Assembly (NCBI RefSeq): GCF_900112675.1
Contig: NZ_FOMQ01000012.1
Span: forward strand, 96,783 to 160,782
Reading direction: 5' to 3'
DNA from: Paracidovorax konjaci
Lineage (GTDB): Bacteria; Pseudomonadota; Gammaproteobacteria; Burkholderiales; Burkholderiaceae_C
DNA: 64,000 nucleotides
Part shown: positions 7,716-16,639 of the stretch, one piece after another
Layout: the number at the start of each line of letters is the position of its first letter
How positions within the stretch are numbered: the first letter of the stretch is position 1
Made by a program: the position numbers and the translations under genes
The notes under the pieces: generated by a model
Told to the model about the DNA's origin: nothing
The model's database searches: none
The model's input: only the letters and a program-made list of their open reading frames with translations

Positions 7716-10502
7716 ATGAGCAAACCCAAGACCCTGGTGCTGGTGGACGGCTCCAGCTACCTCTACCGCGCCTTCCACGCCATGCCCGACCTGCGGGCCG
7801 TTCCCGGCGACCCGGAAAGCCCCGCCACGGGAGCCATCCGCGGCATGATCAACATGCTGCAGGCGCTGCAGAGGGAATACCCCGCCGACTACGCCGCCTG
7901 CGTGTTCGATGCGAGCGGCCCCACCTTCCGCGACACGCTCTACCCGGAATACAAGGCGCACCGCGCGCCCATGCCCGACGACCTGCGCACGCAGATCGAG
8001 CCCATCCACGAGGTGGTGCGCCTGCTGGGCTGGCCCGTGGTCTGCGTGCCCGGCGTGGAGGCCGACGACGTCATCGGCACGCTCGCGGCCTGCGCGTCGC
8101 GCCAGGGCGTGGAGGTGATCGTCTCCAGCGGCGACAAGGACCTGTCGCAGCTGGTCGACGAGCGCATCACCATCATCGACACCATGAGCGGAAAGCGCCG
8201 CGACATCGCCGGCGTCACGGCCGAGTTCGGCGTGCCGCCCGCGCTGATGGTCGATTACCAGACGCTGGTCGGAGATGCGGTGGACAACGTGCCCGGCGTG
8301 CCCAAGGTCGGCCCCAAGACCGCCGCCAAGTGGCTGGGCGAATACGGCTCGCTCGACGCGTTGATCGCCCGCGCGGGCGAGATCAAGGGCGTGGCCGGCG
8401 AGAACCTGCGCGGCGCGCTCGAATGGCTGCCCAAGGGGCGCGAGCTGGTCACGATCCGCACCGACTGCGACATGGCCGGTCACGTGGAAGGCTTGCCTGC
8501 TATGGATTCAATAGCAATGAATCCAATGGATACGGCGGCATTGCGCGAGTTTTATACCAAGTTCGGCTTCAAGGGCCTGGCGCGTGCCCTGCAGGAGGGC
8601 GCGCCTGCGCCGACCCCCGCTGCGCTGCCCCCGGGGGCGAGCGGCGACCTGTTTGCCGACAGCGGCCCGACCTTCGTGGCCGAGGCGGCGCAGGGCCGGG
8701 ACGTGGCCTACGAAACCGTGCTGGCCTGGGAGGATTTCGACCGCTGGCTCGGCCGCATCCAGGCCGCCGACCTGGTGGCGCTCGACACCGAAACCACCTC
8801 GCTCGATGAACTGCGCGCCGAGATCGTGGGCCTGAGCTTCAGCGTGGAGCCGGGCGCGGCCGCGTACGTCCCGCTGCGCCACGCGGGCCCCGACGCGCCC
8901 GAGCAACTGCCGCTGGACGCCGTGCTCGAGCGCCTGAAGCCCTGGCTGGAGGACGCCTCGGCCCCGAAGCTCGGCCAGCACGTGAAATACGACCGCCATG
9001 TGTTCGCCAACCACGGCATCGACGTGCGCGGCTACGTGCACGACACCATGCTGCAGAGCTACGTGCTCGAAGTGCACAAGCCGCACAACCTCGCGAGCCT
9101 GGCCGAGCGCCACACGGGCCGCAGCGGCATCAGCTACGAAGACCTGTGCGGCAAGGGCGCCAAGCAGATTCCGTTCGCCCAGGTGCCCGTCGACCAGGCC
9201 GCGGCCTATTCGTGCGAGGACTCCGACCAGACGCTCGACGTGCACCGCGTGCTGTGGCCGCTCATAGAGGCCGACGAGAAACTGAGCGGCATCTACGCGC
9301 TGGAGATGGCCAGCAGCGAGGCGCTGTTCCGCATCGAGCGCAATGGCGTGCTGATCGACCTGGCCACGCTGCAGCAGCAGAGCCACGACCTGGGCCAGCG
9401 CATCCTCAAGCTGGAGCAGGAGGCCTACGACATCGCCGGGCAGCCGTTCAACCTCGGCAGTCCCAAGCAGCTCGGGGAGATCTTCTTCGACAAGCTCGGC
9501 CTGCCGGCCGTGAAGAAAACCGCCACGGGCGCGCGCAGCACCGACGAAGAAGTGCTGGAGAAACTGGCCGAGGACTATCCGCTGCCCGCCAAGATCCTGG
9601 AGCACCGCAGCCTCTCGAAGCTCAAGGGCACCTACACCGACAAGCTCGGCCAGCTCGCCGATCCGCGCACGGGCCGCGTGCACACGCATTACGCGCAGGC
9701 CGTGGCGGTGACGGGGCGCCTGTCCAGCAACGACCCCAACCTGCAGAACATCCCCATCCGCACCGCCGAAGGCCGACGTGTGCGCGAGGCCTTCGTGGCG
9801 CCGCCGGGCCGCCTGATCGCCAGCGCCGACTACAGCCAGATCGAGCTGCGCATCATGGCCCACCTGAGCGATGACGACGCGCTGCTGCGCGCCTTCACCG
9901 AAGGGCTGGACGTGCACCGCGCCACCGCGGCGGAGGTGTTCGGCGTGTCGGTGGACCAGGTGAGCAGCGAGCAGCGCCGCTACGCCAAGGTCATCAACTT
10001 CGGCCTCATCTACGGCATGAGCAGCTTCGGCCTCGCACGCAACCTGGGCATCGACAACAAGGCCGCGGCGGCCTACATCGACCGCTACTTCCAGCGCTAC
10101 CCCGGCGTGAAGGAATACATGGACGAGACCAAGGCTTCCGCCAAGGCGCGCGGCTATGTCGAGACGGTGTTCGGCCGCAGGCTCTACCTGCCCGAGATCA
10201 ACTCCCCTAACGGTCCGCGCCGCGGCGCAGCCGAGCGCGCGGCCATCAACGCCCCCATGCAGGGAACGGCCGCCGACCTCATCAAGAAGGCGATGGTGGC
10301 CGTGCAGGCCGTGCTGGATGCCGAGAAGCCCGGCGTGTTGATGGTCATGCAGGTGCACGACGAACTGGTGTTCGAACTGCCCGAGGAAGAAGCCGGCTGG
10401 CTGCGCACCGAGATCCCGCGCCTCATGGCCGGCGTGGCCGACCTGAAGGTGCCGCTGCTGGCCGAAGTGGGCATGGGCCCGAACTGGGAGAAGGCCCATT
10501 GA
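7716..10502 (+). CDS. polA: DNA polymerase I
   Basis: 928-residue three-domain enzyme for Okazaki-fragment processing and repair. An N-terminal 5'-nuclease domain (about 1-310) carries the acidic VEADDVIG and GDKDLSQLV motifs. The 3'-5' exonuclease domain keeps its first metal ligands in LDTETTS (D357, E359). The polymerase domain has motif A DYSQIELRI (D705), motif B around RRYAKVINFGLIYGMSSFG, and motif C VHDELVFE (D882, E883). All activities therefore look intact. Codons about 261-280, in the linker after the nuclease core, are made of a GCTAT palindromic repeat read in frame, which adds a short non-homologous stretch (AMDSIAMNPMDTAALREFY). It is divergent from DUF2782. Confidence 0.97.
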   Translation: MSKPKTLVLVDGSSYLYRAFHAMPDLRAVPGDPESPATGAIRGMINMLQALQREYPADYAACVFDASGPTFRDTLYPEYKAHRAPMPDDLRTQIEPIHEVVRLLGWPVVCVPGVEADDVIGTLAACASRQGVEVIVSSGDKDLSQLVDERITIIDTMSGKRRDIAGVTAEFGVPPALMVDYQTLVGDAVDNVPGVPKVGPKTAAKWLGEYGSLDALIARAGEIKGVAGENLRGALEWLPKGRELVTIRTDCDMAGHVEGLPAMDSIAMNPMDTAALREFYTKFGFKGLARALQEGAPAPTPAALPPGASGDLFADSGPTFVAEAAQGRDVAYETVLAWEDFDRWLGRIQAADLVALDTETTSLDELRAEIVGLSFSVEPGAAAYVPLRHAGPDAPEQLPLDAVLERLKPWLEDASAPKLGQHVKYDRHVFANHGIDVRGYVHDTMLQSYVLEVHKPHNLASLAERHTGRSGISYEDLCGKGAKQIPFAQVPVDQAAAYSCEDSDQTLDVHRVLWPLIEADEKLSGIYALEMASSEALFRIERNGVLIDLATLQQQSHDLGQRILKLEQEAYDIAGQPFNLGSPKQLGEIFFDKLGLPAVKKTATGARSTDEEVLEKLAEDYPLPAKILEHRSLSKLKGTYTDKLGQLADPRTGRVHTHYAQAVAVTGRLSSNDPNLQNIPIRTAEGRRVREAFVAPPGRLIASADYSQIELRIMAHLSDDDALLRAFTEGLDVHRATAAEVFGVSVDQVSSEQRRYAKVINFGLIYGMSSFGLARNLGIDNKAAAAYIDRYFQRYPGVKEYMDETKASAKARGYVETVFGRRLYLPEINSPNGPRRGAAERAAINAPMQGTAADLIKKAMVAVQAVLDAEKPGVLMVMQVHDELVFELPEEEAGWLRTEIPRLMAGVADLKVPLLAEVGMGPNWEKAH
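8497..8555 (+). repeat. GCTAT palindromic repeat, copy 2 (inside polA)
   Basis: TGCTAT...ATAGCAA inverted pair, then CCAATGGAT, CGGCGGCATT and a T-rich end. It matches the copies in pbpC and before dinB block for block. The reading frame of polA is kept. Confidence 0.8.
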
Positions 10503-10548
10503 GCCCCGGATGGAGCCCGGCCGCGAGGAGCGGCACGGGGACGCCCCG

Positions 10549-11034
10549 ATGAGCGACATCACACCGGGAGACCTGCAGCTCGGCGCGCTGCACGCCCTGG
10601 CCCAGCGGCGCATGCCGATGTGGCTGCAGGTCGTGCTGGCGGTCGGGGCCGTCGCGCTCGTGGTCGCGGCGCTGCGCACGGGGCAGGGCGCCTACGGCAT
10701 GGGCGCGTTCATCGCAGCGCTGCTGGCCGTGGTGGCGCGGCAGACGGCGCGCCACCTCGATGCAGCGCTGCGCGCGGAGGCCTCGGGGCGCCGCGAGGTG
10801 GTGGAGGTCGGCATCGAGGCCGGCCGGCTCGCGGGCAAGGACACCTGCCATGTGCTCGTGCCGTGCGCCGAGGGCCTCTGGCGCGTGGAATTCCTGCCCC
10901 AGGGCTGGATTCCGGCCCCGGGCACCGTGGCCGCGACGGTGTACTGGCTGCCCGGCACGGCGTGGCCCGTGCTGGTGAAGACCGATGCCGGCGTGATGGT
11001 GCCGCGCACCCGGCCCGTGCTGCATCCGCGCTGA
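10549..11034 (+). CDS. Small membrane protein of unknown function
   Basis: Not recognised. From the ATG at 10549 (MSDITPGDLQLGALHAL) the product has about 161 residues; another in-frame ATG at 10510 adds 13 residues. Two adjacent hydrophobic segments (VVLAVGAVALVVAALRTG and YGMGAFIAALLAVVARQTA) form a likely hairpin in the membrane. A cytoplasmic C-terminal domain of about 90 residues follows with a beta-rich pattern (HVLVPCAEGLWRVEFLPQGW). It follows polA closely on the same strand and may be co-transcribed. Codon use matches neighbouring housekeeping genes. Confidence 0.6.
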   Translation: MSDITPGDLQLGALHALAQRRMPMWLQVVLAVGAVALVVAALRTGQGAYGMGAFIAALLAVVARQTARHLDAALRAEASGRREVVEVGIEAGRLAGKDTCHVLVPCAEGLWRVEFLPQGWIPAPGTVAATVYWLPGTAWPVLVKTDAGVMVPRTRPVLHPR

Positions 11035-11062
11035 GGGCGGCGTGCCCCGGCGCGCGATCCTG

Positions 11063-11761
11063 TCATTCCTCCAGCGGGCAGTCGGGCTGCACTTCGGCCT
11101 TCAGCGGCAGGTAGTAGTAGGCCGCCGGCTGCCATTTGCCCGGGCCTGCGCTGTCGGCGATGCGCACGTGCATCCCCTCGGCGGAGAAGCAGTGGTCCAC
11201 GCGCACCGAGACCTTGCGGTCCGGCCATTGCAGGAAAAGCCGCTGCTCGGTGGCCCGCGTCACCGTGGCCTTGCCCTGCAGTGCCAGCCCCAGGAAGGCC
11301 TCGTCCGGCGCGCGTGTGAACTGCGCGGAGTGCTCGGCCGCGAGCTGCGCGTCGTCGCCGTCGAATCGCAGGATGGCAATGTCCCGGGCTGGCACGGCGG
11401 CCTGGGGGCGGATGCAGCAATCCGGGGCCTTGGCGGCGGGGGACAGCGGCAGGTAGTGCCATCCCTCCGCGGACGCCGGCTGGCCCGCGGACGCCATGGC
11501 GACGAGGGCCGCGCCGGGAGCGCTGGCGTCCACCACGCCGATGCGGGTGGACAGGAGCGTTTCCGGGCTGGCAGGCTTTGCCACGGGGGCCGCAGGCTTG
11601 GTGGCTTTCCGGGCCTTTGCAGCCGCCTTTGGTTTGTTCGTGGTCTTGGGTTTCGCGGGCGCCTCGCCTGCGGAGAGGACCAGGCACATTGCGAGCAGGA
11701 GGAAGGTCGCGGTGCGGGATCGGTTGCGGTTGCGGTTGCGGTTGCGTTGTTCTGTGGCCAT
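11063..11761 (-). CDS. Exported protein of unknown function with low-complexity N-terminus
   Basis: 232 residues, not recognised. It starts with an Arg-Asn repeat coded by four copies of a hexanucleotide, then a hydrophobic export segment (TATFLLLAMCLVLSAGEAPA). A Lys/Ala/Pro-rich linker of about 40 residues follows. The C-terminal domain of about 150 residues has four conserved-looking cysteines (DCCIR, DHCFS, PDCPLEE) and aromatic/charged blocks (EQRLFLQWPDRKVSVRVDHC). The cysteines suggest a disulphide-stabilised periplasmic domain. A start inside or after the repeat is possible, since repeat number could alter the N-terminus without affecting the mature protein. Confidence 0.6.
   Translation of the reverse strand: MATEQRNRNRNRNRSRTATFLLLAMCLVLSAGEAPAKPKTTNKPKAAAKARKATKPAAPVAKPASPETLLSTRIGVVDASAPGAALVAMASAGQPASAEGWHYLPLSPAAKAPDCCIRPQAAVPARDIAILRFDGDDAQLAAEHSAQFTRAPDEAFLGLALQGKATVTRATEQRLFLQWPDRKVSVRVDHCFSAEGMHVRIADSAGPGKWQPAAYYYLPLKAEVQPDCPLEE
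11722..11745 (-). repeat. Hexanucleotide tandem repeat (GCAACC x4) in the 5' end of a gene
   Basis: Four perfect copies of GGTTGC on the plus strand lie directly after the start codon of the 11063-11761 gene and encode alternating Asn and Arg. Being six bases long, copy-number change would keep the frame. Confidence 0.9.
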
Positions 11762-12396
11762 CGTCGGGGGAATGAAGTCGCTGTGATCCTGGGGTTGCTG
11801 GGGGTCCGGAATTCTGCGTTCATCGGCAGGGGGTGTGCCGATGGGACGTTATCTCCGGCTTTTTCGTGGGGCCAACAGGTGGGCGGGGATGTCGCCAAGG
11901 CCACCACGGGGATGCTCAGGGCCAGGCCCGGAAGACTCTCCAGATCGGCCACCTGTTCGGCATTTCCGGCCCCGTGGATCCGCGCGAGCCGGTGTGCCCG
12001 CCGTTGCCCGAAAAGGCTGGGAAGGAGGAGGAACCGCACTTGAAGACGCTTTGCGATTCGCCGTTGAGCTTGAAGTGAGGTCGCTGGTTTGGGTGCTGGT
12101 GGGGAATTTCGCCACCCATGCGCTGCCGCTCAACTCTGCCATGCATGAACTTTCGTCGGTAAGCCTTTGGTGTGAAGAAAAGGGCGCTCGACATGCCGGC
12201 GGCCGGCGTGCAGGTCGAAGTCGGGCCAGCAACAGGGCACGACACGGCCGGTGCGCCCCGGCTGGGGGACTGTAGCGGTGCAAGGCGCCATCGCCGTGGC
12301 GTTTGTTTCCAATTGCCGGTATGGAGCGGCTTCGGAAACGTTTCGATGCAATAGCATGGGCGTGACAGCACCTTTTCCGAATATCGCTCTTTTTCC
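11762..12396. other. Gene-poor interval of about 635 bp
   Basis: No coding region with convincing codon use or a recognisable product is seen here. GC content is lower than in the neighbours. Short protein-like stretches appear on the minus strand between about 11880 and 12150, but they are broken in every frame, so this may hold the remains of a lost gene. A spaced inverted pair GTTTCC/GGAAAC occurs at about 12307-12342 before the LysR gene. Confidence 0.5.
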
Positions 12397-13317
12397 ATGC
12401 GCCTGCGCCATATCGAAGTCTTCAACGCCGTGATGCTCACGGGCAGCGTGAGCGCCGCCGCGCGCCTCATCAACGTGACGCAGCCTGCCGTGAGCCGCAT
12501 CCTCGCGCATGCGGAGCTGCAACTGGGCTTTGCCTTGTTCCACCGCCACAAGGGCCGGCTGGTGCCCACCCGCGAGGCCCAGACGCTGTACCCGCACATC
12601 GAGCGGCTGTTCACGCAGCTCGACGAGGTGCAGCGCCTGGCCAGCAGCCTGCGCGGACAGCAGCGCGAGGGCGAGTTGCACATCCTGAGCGTGCTGGCGT
12701 TGAGCTACGAGGTGCTGCCGCGTGCGCTGCGGGCCTTCCGCGCCCTGCATCCGGATGTGCAGGTCACCATCGATGCGCTGCATTCGGCGCAGATCGTCTC
12801 GGCCCTGGTGCTGCAGGAGGCCGACGTGGGGTTCGTGTTCACCGCGCTGGCCCACCCCTCGCTGGAGCAGGAGACGCTGGCCGAGGGGCGCATGGTCTGC
12901 GTTGCACCGCACGGGCTGATCGATGCGGCGCTGGTGCGTTCGGGGGCGGTGCATCTGGCCGATCTGGCGCAGGTGCCCGTGGTGCGCCTGGGCGTGAACG
13001 ATCCGCTCGGCAGCATGGTGAACCATGCGTGCCGCGAAGCCGAGGTGGGGCTGCAGTCCACGCTCACGGTGCAGACCTACCATGCCGCGCTGGCGCTGGC
13101 GCACCATGGCCTGGCCGTGGCGATCGTGGATGCCTGCACGGCCGCCTCCGCAGACCCGGGCAAGGTGGACGTACTGGAGCTGATGCCGCGCATCGCGGTG
13201 CCGGTGAAGGCGCTGCGCATGCCGCACCGACCGTCCTCGCTGCTGGCCGATGCGATGACGCGCTGCATGCGCGACGCGGTTCTGCAGACGCTGCAGGGCC
13301 GGGCGCCGGCAGGCTGA
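12397..13317 (+). CDS. LysR-family transcriptional regulator
   Basis: 306 residues, full length for the family. The N-terminal winged helix-turn-helix is clear (LRHIEVFNAVMLTGSVSAAA, then VTQPAVSRILAHAE). An effector-binding domain starts at about residue 90 (ELHILSVLALSYEVLPRAL). The head resembles OccR/NocR-type regulators of amino-acid catabolism. It runs towards, and ends 11 nt from, the convergent D-amino-acid-dehydrogenase-like gene. Together with the binding protein and racemase that follow, it probably controls this amino-acid cassette; the inducer is unknown. Confidence 0.88.
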   Translation: MRLRHIEVFNAVMLTGSVSAAARLINVTQPAVSRILAHAELQLGFALFHRHKGRLVPTREAQTLYPHIERLFTQLDEVQRLASSLRGQQREGELHILSVLALSYEVLPRALRAFRALHPDVQVTIDALHSAQIVSALVLQEADVGFVFTALAHPSLEQETLAEGRMVCVAPHGLIDAALVRSGAVHLADLAQVPVVRLGVNDPLGSMVNHACREAEVGLQSTLTVQTYHAALALAHHGLAVAIVDACTAASADPGKVDVLELMPRIAVPVKALRMPHRPSSLLADAMTRCMRDAVLQTLQGRAPAG

Positions 13318-13328
13318 CCCGCGACGCT

Positions 13329-14594
13329 TCAGCCCGCCAGCGCGCCGTGTGGACGCAGTTCCTGCGCCAGGGCATCGGCGAGCTGCTCCGCCGTACCGAA
13401 CGAGAGCGTGAAGCCCAGCGCGCCATGGCCCGTATGCAGCCAGAGATTGGCCGGCCCGCCGGGCTGCCGCCCGACGATGGGCAGGCCCGTGGGCGTGGCC
13501 GGGCGCATGCCGGTCCAGGGGCGCAGGTCCGCGCCGTCGCCCGGTTCGTGCCCGAACACGGTGGCCACCGTGGCGCGAAGGCGCGCGATGCGGTCCGGCG
13601 GAATGCTCCGGTCGTCGCCCACGAGTTCGGCCATGCCCGCCACGCGCAGCCGGTCGCCGATGCGCGCGAACACCACCTTGCGCGCTGCATCGGTCACGTT
13701 CACGTGCGGTGCCCATGCGGCGCCGGCCGGGGCGTCCAGCGTGATGCTGTAGCCCTTGAGCGGATACACGGGCACCCGCACGCCCAAACGCGCGGCCCAC
13801 GCGGCGCTGTCGCTGCCCAGAGCCAGCACGAAGTGGTCGGCCTCCACGGGCAGCGCTTCGGTACCCGCGCCGCGGCGCACGCGCACGGCGGAGATCGCGC
13901 CGTGCGCATCGCGCGAGAAGCCGCTCACTTGCGCACCCAGGACGAACTGCACGCCGCGCGCCGCCAGCAGGGCATGCAGGCCCTCGCACACCTTGCGGCA
14001 GTCGGCCGCGCATTCGCTCGGCGTGTGGATGGCGCCCGCGATGCCGGAGGCATCGTGCGCGAGCGCGGGTTCCAGCTCCACGCAGCGCGCGGCGGACACC
14101 GATTCCTGCTCGGAACCCCATTCGCGCTGCAGCGCCATCTGGCGCTCCGCCGCGGCCAGGGCTGCGCGGGACCGGTACACCACCAGCTTGCCGGTCTGCG
14201 TGAAGTCGCAGGCCAGGCCCTCGCGTTCCAGCAGCGCATCGAACGCCAGCCGGCTGCGGGCCGCGAGCGCGAGCAGCGCGCCGGTGGTGCGCCGGGAGGT
14301 GCCGTCATTGCAGGCCGCCAGGAAAGCCGCGCCCCAGCGCCATTGGTGAATGCTCCACTGCGGCCGCAGCTTGAGCGGCGAATCCGGCGAGAAGAGCAGC
14401 TTGGGCAGCTGCGCCCAGACCGATGCGTCGGCCAGCGGCTGCACGTAGCTGTAGCTCAGCTGCGCGCCGTTGCCGCCGCTCGCGCCGCCGCCCACCGGGC
14501 CTTGATCGATGACCGTGACGCGCCAACCCTGCCGCTGCAGCGCGTAGGCCGTGGCCAGGCCCACGATGCCGGCACCCAAGACACATGCATGCAT
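13329..14594 (-). CDS. FAD-dependent D-amino-acid dehydrogenase-like oxidoreductase (DadA type)
   Basis: 421 residues from the ATG at 14594; the frame is open further upstream but lacks protein-like sequence. The Rossmann FAD motif is at the very N-terminus (CVLGAGIVGLATAYAL, GxGxxG) followed by the acidic strand end VIDQ. The C-terminal FAD block is GMRPATPTGLPIVG and HTGHGALGFTLSFGTAE, matching the DadA small-subunit family. Such enzymes oxidise D-amino acids to 2-oxo acids and pass electrons to the respiratory chain at the inner membrane. It is divergent from the binding-protein/racemase pair, which supports a D-amino-acid catabolic role. Exact substrate not deducible. Confidence 0.86.
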   Translation of the reverse strand: MHACVLGAGIVGLATAYALQRQGWRVTVIDQGPVGGGASGGNGAQLSYSYVQPLADASVWAQLPKLLFSPDSPLKLRPQWSIHQWRWGAAFLAACNDGTSRRTTGALLALAARSRLAFDALLEREGLACDFTQTGKLVVYRSRAALAAAERQMALQREWGSEQESVSAARCVELEPALAHDASGIAGAIHTPSECAADCRKVCEGLHALLAARGVQFVLGAQVSGFSRDAHGAISAVRVRRGAGTEALPVEADHFVLALGSDSAAWAARLGVRVPVYPLKGYSITLDAPAGAAWAPHVNVTDAARKVVFARIGDRLRVAGMAELVGDDRSIPPDRIARLRATVATVFGHEPGDGADLRPWTGMRPATPTGLPIVGRQPGGPANLWLHTGHGALGFTLSFGTAEQLADALAQELRPHGALAG

Positions 14595-14946
14595 ATCGAT
14601 TCCGATCCGTGTGCGGGCATCCGCAAAAAGCCAAGAGAGCCGGCCCGTGGAGCCGGGCCAGCGGGCACTGTAGGACCGCATTCGGCGCTTGAACAATGCC
14701 GTTCGCCTCCCCGCCCATGCCGCCAGGTTATGCACCGCGATGGACCACAGGAGCGTGGACTGGCGCGCCGACGGTTGGCGCATCTCTTGCTAAAGCTTAA
14801 GGTAGACCCGGCCATGGCATAACTTTTCGGCATGGCATTGTCCGTGGAATGAATTGTTCAAGCCGAGGCTGTTTTCCTACAGTGCCTGCACCGCCGCGCT
14901 GCGCCGGTGCCGGTTCCGCCATCCCCCCAACCGTGAAGGAATTCCC
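14595..14946. other. Divergent control region between the dehydrogenase and binding-protein genes
   Basis: 352 bp without a gene. It must carry promoters in both directions. A direct repeat CATGGCAT occurs at 14813-14820 and 14831-14838, 18 bp apart, and could be an operator for the nearby LysR regulator. CTAAAGCTTAAG at about 14790 is a near-palindrome. No strong sigma-70 boxes stand out. Confidence 0.4.
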
Positions 14947-15834
14947 ATGAAATCCACCCTCTGCTCCGCCGTGCTGCTGGCCTGCGGCATGCTGGCCGGC
15001 GCCGCCGCGCAGGCCGACACCCTCAAGAAGATCGCGGACAGCGGCAAGATCACGCTGGCCTACCGCGAATCGTCGGTGCCCTTCAGCTACCTCGCCGGCG
15101 CGGGCGCGCCGATCGGCTTCTCGGTGGACATCTCCAACGCGGTGGTCGATGCGGTGAAGAAGAAGCTGAACAAGCCGGACATCAAGGTGGAACTGCAGGC
15201 CGTGACCTCGCAGAACCGCATCCCGCTCATCACCAACGGCACCGTGGACCTGGAGTGCGGCTCCACCACCAACAACACCGCGCGCGCCAAGGACGTGCAG
15301 TTCGCCATCAACTACTTCTACACGGGCACCCGCCTGCTGGTGAAGAAGTCGTCGGGCGTCAAGAACTACGCGGACCTCGCGAAGAAGACCGTGGCCAGCA
15401 CCACGGGCACCACGAATGCCCAGGTGATCCGCAAATACAACCGCGACAACAACCTCGACATGGACCTGGTCCTGGGCAAGGACCACAACGATTCCATGCT
15501 GCTGGTCGACACCGGGCGCGCGCTGGCGTTCGCCATGGACGACATCCTGCTCTTCGGCCTGAAGGCCAATGCGAGCAATCCGGCCGACTGGGACGTGGTG
15601 GGCGATTCGCTGCAGGTCGAGCCCTATGCCTGCATGCTGCGCCGCGACGACCCGCAGTTCCAGGCCCTCGTGAACGGCGTGATCGGCGGCATGATGAAGT
15701 CGGGCGAATTCGAGAAGCTCTACACCAAGTGGTTCCTCTCGCCCATCGCGCCCAAGAACCAGTCGCTCGGCCTGCCGATGTCCAAGGAACTGCGCGACAA
15801 CCTCACGGCGCAGAGCGACAAGCCGGCGGTGTGA
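14947..15834 (+). CDS. Periplasmic amino-acid-binding protein (GltI-like, family 3)
   Basis: 295-residue solute-binding protein. The ATG at 14947 starts a signal peptide (KSTLCSAVLLACGMLAGAAA, cleaved after AQA). The family-3 pattern follows: KIADSGKITLAYRESSVPFSY, IGFSVDISNAVVDAVKK, NGTVDLECGSTTNNTARA and a C-terminal FEKLYTKWF. This resembles the glutamate/aspartate binding protein GltI. No permease or ATPase gene is beside it in this window, so it must share a transporter coded elsewhere. Its TGA overlaps the ATG of the racemase by one base, which implies tight coupling. Confidence 0.9.
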   Translation: MKSTLCSAVLLACGMLAGAAAQADTLKKIADSGKITLAYRESSVPFSYLAGAGAPIGFSVDISNAVVDAVKKKLNKPDIKVELQAVTSQNRIPLITNGTVDLECGSTTNNTARAKDVQFAINYFYTGTRLLVKKSSGVKNYADLAKKTVASTTGTTNAQVIRKYNRDNNLDMDLVLGKDHNDSMLLVDTGRALAFAMDDILLFGLKANASNPADWDVVGDSLQVEPYACMLRRDDPQFQALVNGVIGGMMKSGEFEKLYTKWFLSPIAPKNQSLGLPMSKELRDNLTAQSDKPAV

Positions 15835-16619
15835 TGGCGGCTGCAGCGCACGCGATGGACGGGGCAGCGCACGCGGTGCCGCACACGGTCGGCATCCTGG
15901 GCGGCATGGGCCCGGCCGCGGGAGCGGACTTCGTGCGGCTTTTCGTGCAGTCGTGCACCGAGCGGCTGCAGGCGCTGCACCTTCCCGTGCACGACCAGGG
16001 CTATCCGGAACACTGGCTGGCCCAGGTTCCGGTGCCCGACCGCACCGCGGCGCTGCAAGACCGCAGCCCCGGAGCGCACCAGCCGGGCGATGCGCTCCTG
16101 CAGGCCACGGGTCGGCTGGCCGCGCTGGGCGCGCGCTCGGTCGCCATCGCCTGCAACACCGCCCATGCGTGGCACGGCCTGCTGCAGGAACGCTTTCCGC
16201 AGATCACCGTGCTGCATGCGGTGCGCGAAGTGGCGGCGCTGCTGCGGCTGCAGGGCGTGCAGCGCGTGGGCCTGCTGGCCACGCAGGGCACCTACCGCGC
16301 GGGTCTCTACCGGACCGAGTTGCAGCGCGAAGGCATCGAGTGCCTGGAGCCCCCCGAGGCGGGCCGCGAACGGCTCATGCAGGGCATCTACGAAGGCGTG
16401 AAGGCCGGCGACCTGGAGCTGGCCCGCCGCTGTTTTGCCGAGGTGGCGCAAAGCCTGCACTCCGGCGCAGGCGCGCAGGTGATCGTCATGGGCTGTACCG
16501 AGATCCCGCTGGCCCTGGGCGAAGCCGACGTGGGCATTGCGCTGCTGAATCCGGCCCGCGTGCTGGCCGATGCGCTCGCGCGCGAGGCCTACGCGCCCTG
16601 CGCTGCCGGCATTCGCTGA
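15834..16619 (+). CDS. Aspartate/glutamate racemase family protein
   Basis: 261 residues. The start ATG overlaps the stop of the binding-protein gene. The N-terminal VGILGGMGPAA glycine loop and the two catalytic cysteines (IACNTAHAW and VMGCTEIPL) are in place, so it is a cofactor-independent two-base racemase of the Asp/Glu/hydantoin superfamily. The pairing with a binding protein and a D-amino-acid dehydrogenase-like enzyme suggests it converts an imported acidic amino acid between L and D forms for catabolism. Substrate specificity (Asp, Glu or other) cannot be read by eye. Confidence 0.88.
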   Translation: MAAAAHAMDGAAHAVPHTVGILGGMGPAAGADFVRLFVQSCTERLQALHLPVHDQGYPEHWLAQVPVPDRTAALQDRSPGAHQPGDALLQATGRLAALGARSVAIACNTAHAWHGLLQERFPQITVLHAVREVAALLRLQGVQRVGLLATQGTYRAGLYRTELQREGIECLEPPEAGRERLMQGIYEGVKAGDLELARRCFAEVAQSLHSGAGAQVIVMGCTEIPLALGEADVGIALLNPARVLADALAREAYAPCAAGIR

Positions 16620-16639
16620 GGCGCGCACCTCTCAGCCTC

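Noticed and set aside
12130..14121. Long minus-strand frame spanning the LysR gene and part of the dehydrogenase gene
   Set aside because: Crosses two well-supported genes in the wrong frame and has no recognisable motif.
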